A stretch of 64,000 bases of DNA. Origin: Ptiloglossa arizonensis. Taxonomy: Eukaryota; Arthropoda; Insecta; Hymenoptera; Colletidae. The position numbers were made by a program, and so were the translations under genes. The stretch is from contig NC_135059.1 in NCBI RefSeq assembly GCF_051014685.1, positions 4,278,001 through 4,342,000 on the forward strand, in the 5' to 3' direction. The notes beneath the pieces were generated by a model. The model made no database searches. It saw only the letters and a list, made by a program, of their open reading frames with translations, and was not told the origin of the DNA. Shown in pieces: positions 23,001 to 35,608 of the stretch (its first letter is position 1; every line of letters starts with the position of its first letter).

Positions 23001-26000
23001 TCGGTCATCCAGAACATAGCCATCATACTGATCACGTACAGACATCGCATCGCTATCACCTGCATCGAATCGAAATATTTCCTATTTTGCTCTACTTTGC
23101 TTTGCAATATGAAGAGACAAACGCCACAGAATAAAAGGAACAGAAGGAGAAGGGATTACACTGTCTTCCGGATAACTGCTCAAAATTCTCCTCTGATAAT
23201 TCATCTGGAGATATATCCCTCAGCTTTTGTTTATTCAGCGTGAACGACCAGCTGACTCGTCTCAAACAAGAGCGACTAATTTCATCCACTAATAAAAATT
23301 AAAATGCTTATATATTTCGTTGTTACTAACGGATCGGTTAGCGAGGCTTACTCGATGAAAATGAATCCAAGCACGATTTTGTTTGAATTATTTTTAACCT
23401 TTCGGTAACGAACACTGGGCTATTCCTTAAAACTAGTTTGTTTTAGAATCGGCTCGAGATTGCCAGTTTTCTTTAATATCAGATGGTTAATGAATTTCAT
23501 CTGAGTTTAACTAAAACAATCCTCTCACAGAAAAGAGTGAATAGTACATCAAGAATGAGATTCAATACAATTAATAATATTACAATACTGATACAATAAG
23601 AGTTCTTTTCGTATGTTGAAACGGTTTTGAAATCACTGTGTGCTTTTTTCCGAGTCTTACGACTAAACCAAAATATTGTAGCGCCTATCTTATCTCTGTT
23701 AGTATTAAATTACATAGATACATAAACAGAGTATGTACAAAATGTATACAAGTGTATATAATTACGAGCCTAGCGGAAATATTCTTAGAATGGCTGCTTT
23801 TGCGTTCGAAATTTAACGTAGTTACTCTCGACATAGTATCGACACAGTAGCCAATTTAGAATTACGTTTAATTCAAAATTATCCGAATAAAATCATGTTT
23901 GGATTTATTCTCACCGGAAGATCCTTACATATTAAGAAATAATGACAAACGTAGATATTTTAATTTTCATTAGAGGATGAAATGAAAGAAATCGTGTATG
24001 CGTCTGCCTGGGACGGGCAAGAATGATAAACAATGGTGGGGTGTGATTTGAAAATTTGTACCTGGCCACCTTCTCCAAGTAACTGAATATAAGCGGATCC
24101 GATTCGCTATTCGTTATTCAGGAGTCAGTGTAAACTTAAGAAACTAATGAAGGAAACCGTGCAAAAATAAAAAAGAATGATAACGATAACGATAACAAGA
24201 GAAGAGATCACATTCGTGTATCGACGAACCTCGGTAGTTTCGGCAATGACGATAGGCAACAGAATAAGTGGCCATAACACGATCACGAACGACCTCCAGT
24301 AAATCGAGAGAAATCGGACCAACAGAGTACCGAAATTAGTAGTCTTTCTGAAACAATTGACATTGACAGTCACGGCGTTGCGATTTATATTGTATTATTA
24401 GGACGAACTGAACGATAAGCTATAACGAAAAATGAACGTGTGACGAGATATTTGGAATAGAATGAAATGGAACACTGGTATAAACAATGAGAGGGAGGAA
24501 TAGGACAAGAGGGAAGAAATATAGGATCAAAGTCGTTTCATGAGCGATAGGTAGCTCATGATACACTCAAGACCGATCAAATCGTTTCGAACCGTATCGA
24601 ATCTTATTCAAAATGTAGAGATTACGAGTCTAGAATCTTTGACAAATTTTTTTATATAAGTACCGTTGTATTATATTAAGCTAATTTTTATAAAAATGAC
24701 ATAGGTGAATATAATTTTAAAGCTAGTTTTGGTTACAAACTGATACGATCTATTTAATTTTAAATGAGCTCATAGGACGTCAGAGCTATCGCAAGCTTTT
24801 TATTTTTATTCATATATTTATTCATTTACGAGTTAATTATTCATTAATACGTAACGCTGTAAACAAATGTGCTAATTTATTATTTCGTAAAAAATACTAT
24901 AATCATTTCCGAATAATTTATAAGTGAAAATGATGCATAAATTGATACGGTTTCCCTATAGAAAAGACGTTGCACCTTATTTCACTTGGGTAATTCTTAG
25001 GAAATCACCAAGTATGAAAGTTCGAACGTAACGACAACGTTTAGAAGTATAAGATGTATCGGAAAATACACGTTCCCGTTAGAATGGAATCTAACGTTCT
25101 TCGTTCTTGAACATAAAATACAAACAATCGATAGAAAAACGGATCGATTCAGCAAAGGACTAACCGTTACTAGTAATAGCTAGATACGACGTCGAGAACG
25201 GATTATGAACGGTCGATCCTAAACAGTGAAATGCATGCAAGTTTTATCAAGGTTTTCCATGACTTTCGATCTGGTTTCGATTAATATTCGATTTCGTAAT
25301 CTTGTACATTTTGAATCGGTTCAAGACGGAGGCTCGAATATCCATCGGTAGCAGTAACTTTAATCGTATTTTCGTAATAGCTCGATTCTTCGATAAAAAG
25401 CAAACAGCGGCCCCTACCGTATTGAATGATTTCCGAGTTCGATTCCCGTTCGAATCAGTTTCAGTCGCGCACAAAACGTCCATACTTACGTACCTTCTCA
25501 CTGTGGAATTGATGACTTCCGGGTACGGATCGTCGGACTGTGTGGCCATTGCTCCCTACCGAGTCAAAAGGAAACAATGTTAGAAAATAATCACGATTGT
25601 CGAATCTCGTGTTTTTCGAGCGATTCGGAAGTCGGTAACGGAACAAGGTCCGACGATCGTGTCGTCGACGTGCCACGCGAGTTTGACAGAAACGATGATA
25701 GAACATTGCGTATTGAGCCATTACGAAATCAAAGATGCTCGGAATGGAAGGTGAACGCGCATTGTTTCTTAATCAAATCGACGATACGAAAAGTCGCAGT
25801 GCTTCTTTTTGTCTGTCTAGTGACCGATAGACTGTCTGCCTCTCTCTCTCTCTCTTTCTTTCTTTCTCTCTCTCCTTCCCTTTGTCCCCTTTACAGGGAT
25901 TACCGACCAACTAATTTTACTAAGCATCACCGAAGAACGAGATTGACCTTAAAGGGCCCACGGTAGGTCATCTAACCCCGTCGCTGCGTTTTACGTATCC

Positions 26001-29000
26001 GTCGTTGAATATATTCTCCGTTCAATCTCGTTGACGATTGTTCGTCGTTCGAATCCAGAACATTAGTTGAATATCGAAACGAGATTAAATTCGATGCACA
26101 TTGAATGCCAAGTAGCTCTCCCCACCGTAACTGACAACGCGTCATTTCGTTTTCTTGAATCGAAAGTGATCCCGGGAACATTTTTCGTTCATACGAGCAA
26201 GTGTACACACGCCACGCATTTTCCCCCCTTTATTTTTGTCAGCGTCGAACGAAGGTCGTCGATGAAAAATAACGTTCACCGTGACGGAAGTTGTACACCG
26301 ATCGATGTGTTTTTATCGTTTGTCTAATCCTCACTGTTGCAATCGAGTATCGTGCGATCGCGAAATGGCACAATTCGCTGTACCCGTTTTCAGCTCGAGT
26401 TCGCTCCTACCAACAGCTTTGGTTTCATGCAGCGTGTCATTGACGAATACAATGACGGTCGAGACCGTTTTTATTAAAATCAGCGGTAAAGTAAAAACTT
26501 GCGAGGCAAGCGAGGTAGACGCGAACATTTTGGTTGTAACGAACACAAAACGGTTGAGAAATTTTCTCTGTTGTGTCTCGTAACCGAGTACATCGACGAT
26601 CGATTGACTTAACTTTACCGCGTACATTTTGTCAAATTCTCTGATACTCGTTCAACGGATAGATTCGAAAACCGAGAGAGAAATAATCTATTTACATACC
26701 TACCGATCATTTCTCGATACGAATAGTTTTCTACGAACGTATGGATACGTTCGTTCGATCTTAAAAACGATGTTCGTGCAAAGGATTTTAATGCTCACGG
26801 TTACCGAAATTCGTACGCTACAGCCGTGCAAGTGTGCTCGTTCTACAAGCGAGCAGCTGTCCGGTAATATGCGCGAATCGGAGAACCTTTAAGGCATTTT
26901 TCTCGTTGCAGCTGTGATTTCGTTGTTTCTGTGCTCGTTACAACCAACGTGGACCGTATTCGAAAGTACGTCGAATCCGAGCGAAACGAAGGGAGGACGG
27001 GACTCGTAACAAGGAATGTTTCAACGTCGTTTCACGCCTCTCGCGATTCGGTCGTCAATTGACAAACCGGAGCCACGGTGCCGATAGACATTCGGAAAAG
27101 TCACGATTGCTGCACCATACAACGACCCGACCGGAATGCTAATTACAACCGATCGATTCGATATCGTGTGGCAGATCGATAAAATGCGTCGTTCGGAACT
27201 GTATGTTACCGTGTTCTCGGTTAATTCGGTTACCGTTGATCGAACGGGAAATCGTTCGGTGTTGTTTTTCGTACGTAGCCGTATGCACTGTCCTCGAGAG
27301 TGGATCACCGAAACGGTTACCGAGCGAATTCTCTGTCAAAAAGCGGTTCCACTTTCGGTAGTTGGACGCACGCTGCACCACCACTATTCGTTCTGTTCAA
27401 AGGCACGCAGAGAGTCGGACCTCTTACGATTAAGCTATCACCCCTCTCCTCTAGTTCCCTCTCTCTCCTCTTGTCGCTTCTGCGTTTTCTTCTTCTTCTG
27501 CTGCTGCTGCTTCTTCGCCTTCTTCTTCTTCTTCTGTTGCTGCTTCTTCGCCTTCTTCTGCTTCTTCTGCTTCTTCTGCTTCTTCTTCTTCTTCTTCTTC
27601 TTCTTTCCTTATTTTTTGTCTACCCCTACCTCGAGGTTCGTCTCTTGTCTACTTGGTTGGTTCTCCAATGACTGGTAAGCGAACCCAATGAAGCACCGGC
27701 TCGCGTTGCAAACGTAACGTTGTCATTCCCTGTTCCGTGACCTTGATGCGTCAATGATCTTTTGTACCGAGCGTATTCCCGAGCGCGAACTACGAATCAC
27801 CTACGTCGAATCTCGACGGTACGAGTACACGAATCGAGTATCGGTGGAAACATCCGGAAGATCGGTTCGAACTCTACCGCGGGACGGTTCTTCTCGCTTG
27901 ACCTCGAGTCCTCTTTGGATCCCGATATTCCGAACGGATCGTCGTCACGATGACCTTTTGCTACGGGGTGTTCTCAGGAATATTTTTCTCGAATCACGGT
28001 GAAGAGAGGGGACGAGCGAAACGGTTCGTGTGTCAGGATAAAGGATCTGTGAAAGAAAAAAATCGTTGTCTCGTTCGAGGTTTGCTGTGATTGAAAGTGA
28101 AAACAACCACGTGCCGATGGGAAATCACTCTCGTTCCACGCCTTGCACGTAACCAAACGCGTAGTTATGTACGTTCTACGAACAGCGGTATACCACCCGA
28201 TGTTGTACAAACGCTACACGCCCTAATCTTTTTACATCATCTCATTGATCCACGAAATCGTCGAATTTTTATCAATGCCTTGAAAAATGAGCACGTAGCG
28301 TGGAACAGTCGGTCAGATCTGGACACGAATAGAAAACCGGAGTCATCCGTTGGAGAGGTGCTACGTGAAACCCGATTCGTGCGTTACGACGCGTCCGTAG
28401 TGTCAGAGAGTGCAACAATTAAATTCTTCAATTAAAACTACGAGGCCGAATCAGAGCCGAGTCGTGTTTCGTATTGTCAACCGCGCCCCTTCGATCGTCG
28501 ATCGGTCGATTCCGAACCGATTCGTTCGAGGAAATAATCCCGAGTCGATCCGAAGATCGTCGATGAAATCGCAAGGATCTAGACCGATACCGCGTCGCGT
28601 CGTTGGGAATTACGTTGCAGTCGACGACGACGACGACGACGACGACGACGCTCGTTCGAAGTCGAATTGGCGCAAACGATTCAAATTCTTCCGCTCGATA
28701 CAACACGCGCGGAACGCGTCTCGACCAAGTGAAATAGAGTACGCGCAGCGTTTAAATCAATTTAATCGGGTAATTAAACCCGCTCACGCTACCGTTCGTC
28801 CTCGTGTATATTACGCAACGTATCGCGTCTCGAAGAGAACGTAAACACAAAGCTCGCGCTCACGAAACAACGTTTCCTTGCCCATTTCCCGCCTACGGTA
28901 CCCGTTTCGTCTCCGTTCGGTTCGTCCTTCGCCTTGAACGTTTTCCATCGAGGAAACGAAAAAAATGTGGAACAAGGAACACCGGTTCGTTACTGTACTC

Positions 29001-32000
29001 TACGTTGAACGCGATTTCTCGCGCATTGCCCGTCGTACGCAAACGAACGTGACCGAGATCGGAATTACCTTGCGGGGAACATACATAATTCGTTTTGAAC
29101 CTTCGACGACCAAGTGGGAGAAACGGAGGCACGTCGTTTAAAAGATAGAGTTGTTTCCACGCTCGTTCTCGTGTTTCGAATGTGTCCCGAATGGTCGATG
29201 GGCATGGATAAGTTACGCAACGAATGAGCCTAAAAAACACGATCGAGAAGGTGACGAAGGTCGTTCGAAATTTTCTCGGATAGAGAGCCAGTTTCCCCGA
29301 GACGTTATCAAAATGTTATCACCGCCACTGTCTCGAGATGCCCGAACTCTCGCCGTTTCCTCGAGCTCGGTCTCGATGGGTACAAGGGCGAGCACGACCG
29401 GAGAGATAAGGGAGATCAAACTTCAGCTACCTGTGCGAAAAGTTGTCGCAAATTCGGTACTCAACTGCGATCACTTCTACAATTTGTTCCTAATGTATGT
29501 TTCGACATTCGACCAGTGTCGAACATTCGTCTGTTCGCCAAACTGACTCACGCTCGTCGTAACAGCTCGTTCCGAGCAGATCGGAACGAACCTCGACGAG
29601 ACTCTTTATTTGCGACACACGATCGACATTGTGTCAGGTTTGCTAACAGAGTTATCGAACCAGAGAAATAAACATTTTTACACGTTTTACTTTATCGTTT
29701 GTAAAATACATTCGAACGATTTTAAGATGAACGCGTAACGTATACTTTTATCGAGCTATGTAGTTATCAAGCTCATTTCGTTCGACCACGTAAACGGCAT
29801 TCAGGATAATCGCTTATTTAAATAATACATGGGAAATGAACGCACGCGAGTACAAATGCATTACACTTTGTTCGAGGTTTCGCGAATGCACAATTTGGAG
29901 CACGAGTATTGAGCCGTACGGGATGGATTTGAAACAAATTTTGGGCAAATAACGCATACTGAAATTTCATTTGTACGACGTGTCAATTTTATTTTAATTA
30001 GAAAGTCTAGAACTTTTTATATTTCCTTATAACAAACGAATTTAATATCGTTGCTCAAACGCACAGATTGATCTTAAAGCTGCTTGCGCAACAAATTGAT
30101 TTCCTGTCCCAATTTTGAGGGTTGTTCTGTTGCGAAAATTTACCGGTAAAAAGAACCGTGTGTCGAACATTTTTATAAGAACTATTGCATCCGTACGAAA
30201 GTTTGATCAAAAGTATCGTTCGTCGTTGTAGTTTTAGGTAATAGATAAATATTTGAGAAAATTACATAGCCGTCCTCGAAAACATTTCCGTAACTCTTAT
30301 TAAACTTATTTTTAAATAACACGACACGCTACTCGAATACGTGGATCGGAGGTGCTGTTCGTCGTATTTACGTGTGCTTCGATGTGCAATAATTTATTTT
30401 TGCTGGATATTGTGCCCGACGAATGCCGAATATACGAAACAAGCTTAAAATAATTGGTAACCACGTTCGTGTGTTTCGCGATGGCAGACGTCGATCGAAT
30501 GAAAAACTCGATTCGGCCGAAAACGGAATTTACCGCGCGATTCATCGTACGACAAAAGGGAACCGGCGTGAACTAATTGGACTGGGTTCAATTTTAATTT
30601 CAAGGTCTCGTACCATAAGAGTGCGCGCGTGTTTATATGTGCACGCTCATCTTTTACCTGAGACGGTCAAACCGGGAGATATATGTATACCGTAGCATTG
30701 GAGTCACCTAATGAGCGGTTCGAATAGTATCTCGAGCGCTGATCCCGAGACACTGAGCATCGCTCAATTCTTAATCGTCGAACGGCAAATGTCGAGTCGC
30801 TCGACCTTACATCCTGCATTTGTCAGTGTAATGACTCGAGTGTATCTAATCTACCCAACGTCGAATCCTTTTTACCCACACAAATGCTATCTATATTACT
30901 TTTTGATAATTTGATGTTGTAATTATCTTTCAATATTGTAACCAAACTAACGACTAAGATTAAATCAATTTCAGAATACTTTTAACAACCATCCTTAGCA
31001 TCGAAGCGGTTAATTTCACCCCGATACAAATTTTTACCCAACCGTCAAATTCTACGACTCGAAGAACTACACCGTCCTTATCGTGAAAACGACGAAGCGT
31101 TAACGAGACGATTTTTTGTTGCACATTATAAAATCTCGTACTCGAGTTGGAACTCCTTGTCGAATTCTTCTACAACAAGGAGAATATTTCGAACACATTT
31201 CTCAATTTTGCCTCGCCCTCGTTTATAACGATTTCCTTTCCAATTTAGGAAAATCTAATTTTTTCGAACAGAAATTTGTATATATATATTTTTTTAACTG
31301 TCTTTAAATATTCGGAAAATGAAATTAAAGAATTTTTTTTAATCGACCAAGTGTTCATAAACGAAACGATAATATTGGATAACGATATTCGAAGATTATT
31401 CGTAGTATTCGAATACTTGTAAAATATTCGAAGAAATACAGCCCTTAGCCGTACCACCGTGCAACGACAACATCGGACAGAAGTGTGTTAGTACGATATT
31501 TGATTTAAATTTACAGAGAGGTACAGAGTTTATGCGAGTATATCCTTTGCTGTGCTGTTGCTGGGCATCGGAGTTCCCCTTTGGTGGCACACTACTGCGG
31601 TGCAGCGTGTTTCGCTCCCTTATGCTGGAATCGATGGATTATCCAATCTGGACGTCGAAATTAAAACGAAACTTATTCTCGTAGCCTTTTCCCGCGAACG
31701 GGCCGAAACGTTGGCTCGTAACATAACAGAAGCCTTCGAGAATACTGGTAAGTCATTCGATGATTATTCATCCTCGAACAGTTTCGATTTCCAGAACCCT
31801 TCGAAAGTTTCACACAGTCCACCTATCCTTTTCCCAAAAATGTTAATCTTTCGCAGTTTAATCGTTTCGCCTAGGCACAGGCATCGTCATGGTCCAATAA
31901 CTTATTTGTCAAAATTTGAGTAATATTACTTAGTTACAATCTATTGTAACTAAGCTACTTCGTGACGTATAGGTAATTAAATACTTATAAATCGCCATGT

Positions 32001-35000
32001 TTGCTACTCGTGTTTTACGAAACAATGTAATATCTTACTTAAGAAAGAACAAACTTTCATACGTTAAATAAAAAAAGTTGAAAAAGTTTAACTTTAATTT
32101 TTCACTTATAAAGAGCATTGATTTCCGGTATTTTAACGCTTAATAATAATAAATCGTTAATTAAAATAAATTTCTCGATAAACGGTCTTATTGCGGTATT
32201 TTCTTTAAATTTTTTCGCACACTGTTTGATACGCGATATTTAGAGGTATGGATCGCTCTTATCGAGTTATTTTACAAAAAAAAAGATCGAAGGTCTCAGT
32301 TACGAGATATGTTCGCCAACGTTTTTTTTACATAATATTATTTTTCGTTGTTACGAGTCTCTTTGGTAATTATGTGGGAAAAAAAAAAATTAAAACTCGA
32401 CACAATTAAATTACCAAATGCCAAGTAATATATTTTAGCAATCCAAAAATAATTTTGTAATGTTTCCTATTGTTATTATCAATTATGTGACAATTCAAAA
32501 CACAGTTCTTGGTACGCGCAGCGTTACTTCGATACAAGTCGGACCTTGCTGACATTCGTAGCGTGAGACAGATGCACGAACCGCAAAGGATTAATATATT
32601 GGCGTCGATTAACGATTTGTGTAATATTTACAACTTACGTTTTCCTTTTTCCTGAATTTGGATCGTTACGTTTTTCCAGACATCTATCGGTTTGAGATCG
32701 TACTCCGTGTGATATCGAGTAGCTTAATGGCATCCGCGTTCACGGATTATGACTTGGAAAAGGTAGCTGCAGCCAGTTTCAATCTCGACGTCGGTGACCT
32801 CTTACTCTTGGAAACGAACAATTTAAACAACGAGGTTCTTGTCGGCTCGAAACGGGCACTTTACTTCTCCACGAGAACCAGTAAGGTTTTGCAGACTTTT
32901 TCGTTCTTCGGTCGAGACACGGTCTCCCTCTCTTTTAGCTTCTGTCACACGATTACTGTAATCGATCTTTTTTTCAGCCGGATTGACCTTGATTCGAGTA
33001 TTATCCGAATGGATGTTGCGGGAAAAATCGCTGGTCCTAACGAAGAACGCGTTAGCCGAACCAACTTTGTACAGCCTAGACGAGGAAAACAGAAGAAGAT
33101 TTCCAGCTAGTCCGGCTTACGATGTATTGATCACGGTTGTGAATCCCGATCCGGAAAAACTGAAGGTTATCTGGGATCTACGAACAATGACCGAGGGTGC
33201 GTAAAAGCTTTTTGGTCGAAACGTTTCCAACAATTTTGCCGGTCATCATCTTCTTTTGTGACGAAGCTAAACGTCCCAGTGTGACGTACATTTTTTAATG
33301 GGTTTCCGCACAATAATAGCGCTTGATATACCAAAGTCAGTGATGCATAGTTAGGCGTAATCGGTTAATATGCAGTTGAAAGCGTTACGTACGTGCTCCA
33401 CGGATTCCTTGTTAGGCTAGATACTTTGTATACAGTAAATTTTGCCAAAATTGTAAAGATGTTGTCTATCCAAATATAAATTAATCTTTTGCGGCAATGA
33501 AAATTTGCCTTTCTATTTAAAAAAGAGCGCCGTTGACCTTGATGTATCGTAAAAGATAGAATTTTGCTTATTAAATGTTTATTTAATTTTTTTAAAATAA
33601 GTATTTTATTAAGACAATCTTTCATATCATTGGAAACAGCGGAAATATTTAGGATAGTCGTAATAAATAGGGCACCTTATTTATACACATGTAAAAAAAG
33701 AAATTATTCCAACAAGATTCAAATTTTTCGAGCTTCGACATTTTCAAACGTTATCGTTACACAAATACCCATTAAAATATGAATGTTATACTTCGAAATC
33801 TTTCTGTGTGTATACGTGTGTATCTACATCTTCTACTTGCTTTCTTTCAGAATACGTCGAACCTTTTCTCGATGAGCTTTCGATCTCGAGCAATTTTTCT
33901 GTGAAATCGCAATGGTTGTACTTGCTCCCGCTGGAAGTGAATCCGAAACGTGTACCCGATACTAGCTTGCTAGGTAGACACTTTGCTCTATCGGAGGACG
34001 TTCTACCGCAATTGATAACACCTTTAGAAAAGAAATTAGGTAGGTGAATTGACATTTACCTACAGCAAGATGAAAGGCGAGAAGAATCGGCAACGTCTAC
34101 GTTTCAGCGTCGCAGGTCAGTCTTCATCCGACTATCAGTTTCGTAATCTATGCTGTTCCATGTGACAATGCACCGCTACATATTTACACGCGTTCCGGGT
34201 ACAGGTCAAAAAGCAAGGCCAACGTTGAAGCGTTCCTGTCGCCAAGGTAACGCGTTATCTGACAATTAATCTTATATGTGGAAAGCGAATACTCGAATAA
34301 ACTGTAGTTAGCCAATGTTAGATGTGATATTATGTCTACGTTGTGTTGTTTCAATTTGACGTGTAGATGGGGTGGTGTGGTATTGATCAATCCATCTTCG
34401 GAGGCTTGTGCAGCCGGAGCACCCAACAAACCAGTCGTCATCATCCCCAACGAGATTACCGTCGTTGGTACATTTCTCGCCCAACTGAAGCTGCTTCTAG
34501 GTATTCCTGAGCCGGTAATCGAACAATTCACCTATATACTATCTACGCCAATAACACGTTGTCAGAACAATGATTACTGGTTTCGATTTATTAATTCTTT
34601 TTCCATTTTTATTTTAGAAATTCTTACCCGGCGTTACTACTGTCTCTTCGGTAGGATTGAAATTGCGCGATTGGGAGGTCGACGCTTTGCTACGCGTTCG
34701 CACGATCGAGCAATTGACTTCGGCTAAATTAACTCTGCAATCGCTTGCCCAACTTCTCAAAGAAATAGGAAACATCGTGATCACGGACGTTGTAGGGAAC
34801 AGGATAAAAACTGCTTTACGTTTAGTGGAGAATTCGGCCGAACGATTAGCTCACGGTGATCTCAGGCAAGGTTTTCTACTCAGTAAAGAAGCGTTCGTTG
34901 CCGCGGAAGCTGCATCTTCGGACCCGACACTTTTGGCTTTGCTGTACTTTCCCGAGGACCAAAAGTAAGTTCTTCGTTCTTTCAATCACAGAATGATTGC

Positions 35001-35159
35001 AGAACGATCGCATCTGTTTACGTTTTCATTTTGTTTTCTTCTTTTGTTATCTCTGATTTCAGGTACGCCGTGTATATACCCCTCTTTCTACCGGCAATGA
35101 TACCAGTATTACTTTCCTTAAAGAATATATTAAGTCATCCCATAAGTAATATTTTCTGA
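20050..35159 (+). CDS. PIG-S: PIG-S, GPI transamidase subunit, last exon truncated by a transposon
   Basis: Nine exons, 20050-20104, 31517-31747, 32680-32880, 32978-33196, 33851-34039, 34108-34246, 34367-34514, 34618-34964 and 35063-35159, join in phase to 541 residues (human 555). PIG-S is an ER membrane subunit of the GPI transamidase that attaches GPI anchors to proteins. It has an N-terminal helix (RVYASISFAVLLLGIGVPLWW), a luminal domain (NPDPEKLKVIWDLRT; EYVEPFLDELS; RWGGVVLINPSS; SLAQLLKEIGNIVI) and a C-terminal helix (YAVYIPLFLPAMIPVLLSL). Exon 1, encoding MGEEVDDTTTICYDTAVD, is assigned by matching phase 1 and by the need for a short cytosolic N-terminus; this link across 11.4 kb is inferred. 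The final nine codons and the TGA come from the mariner inserted at 35130. The native continuation is stranded at 38652-38779. Confidence 0.88.
20403..25549 (-). CDS. Indy: SLC13-family sodium/dicarboxylate (citrate) transporter, Indy-like
   Basis: Nine exons, 25494-25549, 24230-24347, 22788-23059, 22109-22223, 21967-22031, 21701-21826, 21240-21569, 20747-21125 and 20403-20654, join to 570 residues. SLC13 proteins import citrate and other Krebs-cycle acids with sodium at the plasma membrane. Conserved parts are MFWMTEVLPLPITGLIP, the first SNT motif in FLSMWISNTAATAMM, GGVGTLVGTGTNLTFKG, LGGGFAISAGS, the second sodium motif TELTSNVAVANIILP, and HLPVGTPPNAIA. About a dozen hydrophobic helices are evident. 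The whole gene lies antisense inside PIG-S intron 1, ending only 299 bp from PIG-S exon 1. The first two introns, 1.1 and 1.2 kb, are the longest. A second SLC13 gene starts beyond the right edge and ends at 61307. Confidence 0.92.
25839..25875. repeat. TC-rich microsatellite
   Basis: A run of (TC)n with interspersed TTTC units, in the CpG-rich stretch upstream of Indy. It has no coding meaning. Confidence 0.8.
27480..27607. repeat. CTT/CTG trinucleotide polypyrimidine tract
   Basis: About 125 bp of imperfect CTT repeats with CTG and GCC interruptions. Almost every base is a pyrimidine on the plus strand, and the longest pure block lies near 27580-27605. Open frames across it encode only Phe, Leu and Cys runs and are artefacts of the repeat. 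Confidence 0.9.
28622..28650. repeat. (GAC)n/(CGA)n trinucleotide repeat
   Basis: About nine perfect units of the CGA/GAC trinucleotide. The frame through it would encode an aspartate run, but I see no support for a gene at this place. Confidence 0.85.
31929..31954. repeat. Perfect 12-bp inverted repeat in PIG-S intron 2
   Basis: The sequence cttagttacaat, two bases, then its exact reverse complement forms a 12-bp stem with a 2-nt loop. It lies in the intron between 31747 and 32680, in AT-rich sequence. It may be a small hairpin or a remnant of a transposon end. No function can be assigned. Confidence 0.6.
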
Positions 35160-35608
35160 CGCTGACTTATGATGCGAGAAATTAGTACTTACGTTTCTCT
35201 TCAACCATCGATGTATTTATCATCGCTTTCAATGACCTTTTCCTATCTTTCGATTAACTTTTTGATTTCATCTTCAATAAATTTTGGAGATTTAGATCCA
35301 AAAAACACATTCAACAATGGTTTTACATGTTTACTGTTGTTGAAATTTCTGCTAGTTAAAAAACTTTGCAGTGACCAAAATAAATGGTAATCGCTTGGTG
35401 CAAGGTCCGAGGAGTATGGAGGGTGTGGTACAAGTTCCCAATAAAAAAGTTTAATTTTTATACTGTTATCTTTGCTGTGTGTGGTCTAGCGTTATCGTAA
35501 TGGACAAGAATTTCTTTATGATTCACTAATGATGGTCGTTTTTTCACTAAAGCTGCTTGTGAATGATCAAGTTGGTGGCTATATTTATTGTTATAGTCTG
35601 ATTTTGAA

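Larger units (their letters stand above)
25550..31516. other. 6-kb gene-poor stretch, CpG-rich in its first 5 kb
   Basis: This is the rest of PIG-S intron 1 upstream of the Indy start. From about 25.6 to 30.7 kb it is visibly richer in CpG (many tcg, cga and cgt words) than the genes around it, then turns AT-rich. Long open frames occur on both strands, but they overlap, lack known domains and follow from low stop frequency. The stretch probably includes the Indy promoter and any untranslated first exons. Simple repeats at 25839-25875, 27480-27607 and 28622-28650 lie in it. I see no supportable gene. Confidence 0.55.

Noticed and set aside
25420..25460. gttcgattccc motif resembling a tRNA B box
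   Set aside because: There is no matching A box at the right distance, and no acceptor or anticodon stem can be drawn around it.
27136..27678. 180-codon plus-strand ORF with long Phe/Cys runs, and a 123-codon Leu-rich ORF in another frame
   Set aside because: Both are readings of the same CTT/CTG repeat. The flanking sequence has no protein similarity.
25461..30695. Many ORFs of 60-180 codons on both strands in the CpG-rich block
   Set aside because: They overlap each other in several frames, have no recognisable domain, no phase-compatible splice partners and biased composition (Arg, Ser, Thr). They look like a by-product of low stop-codon frequency.
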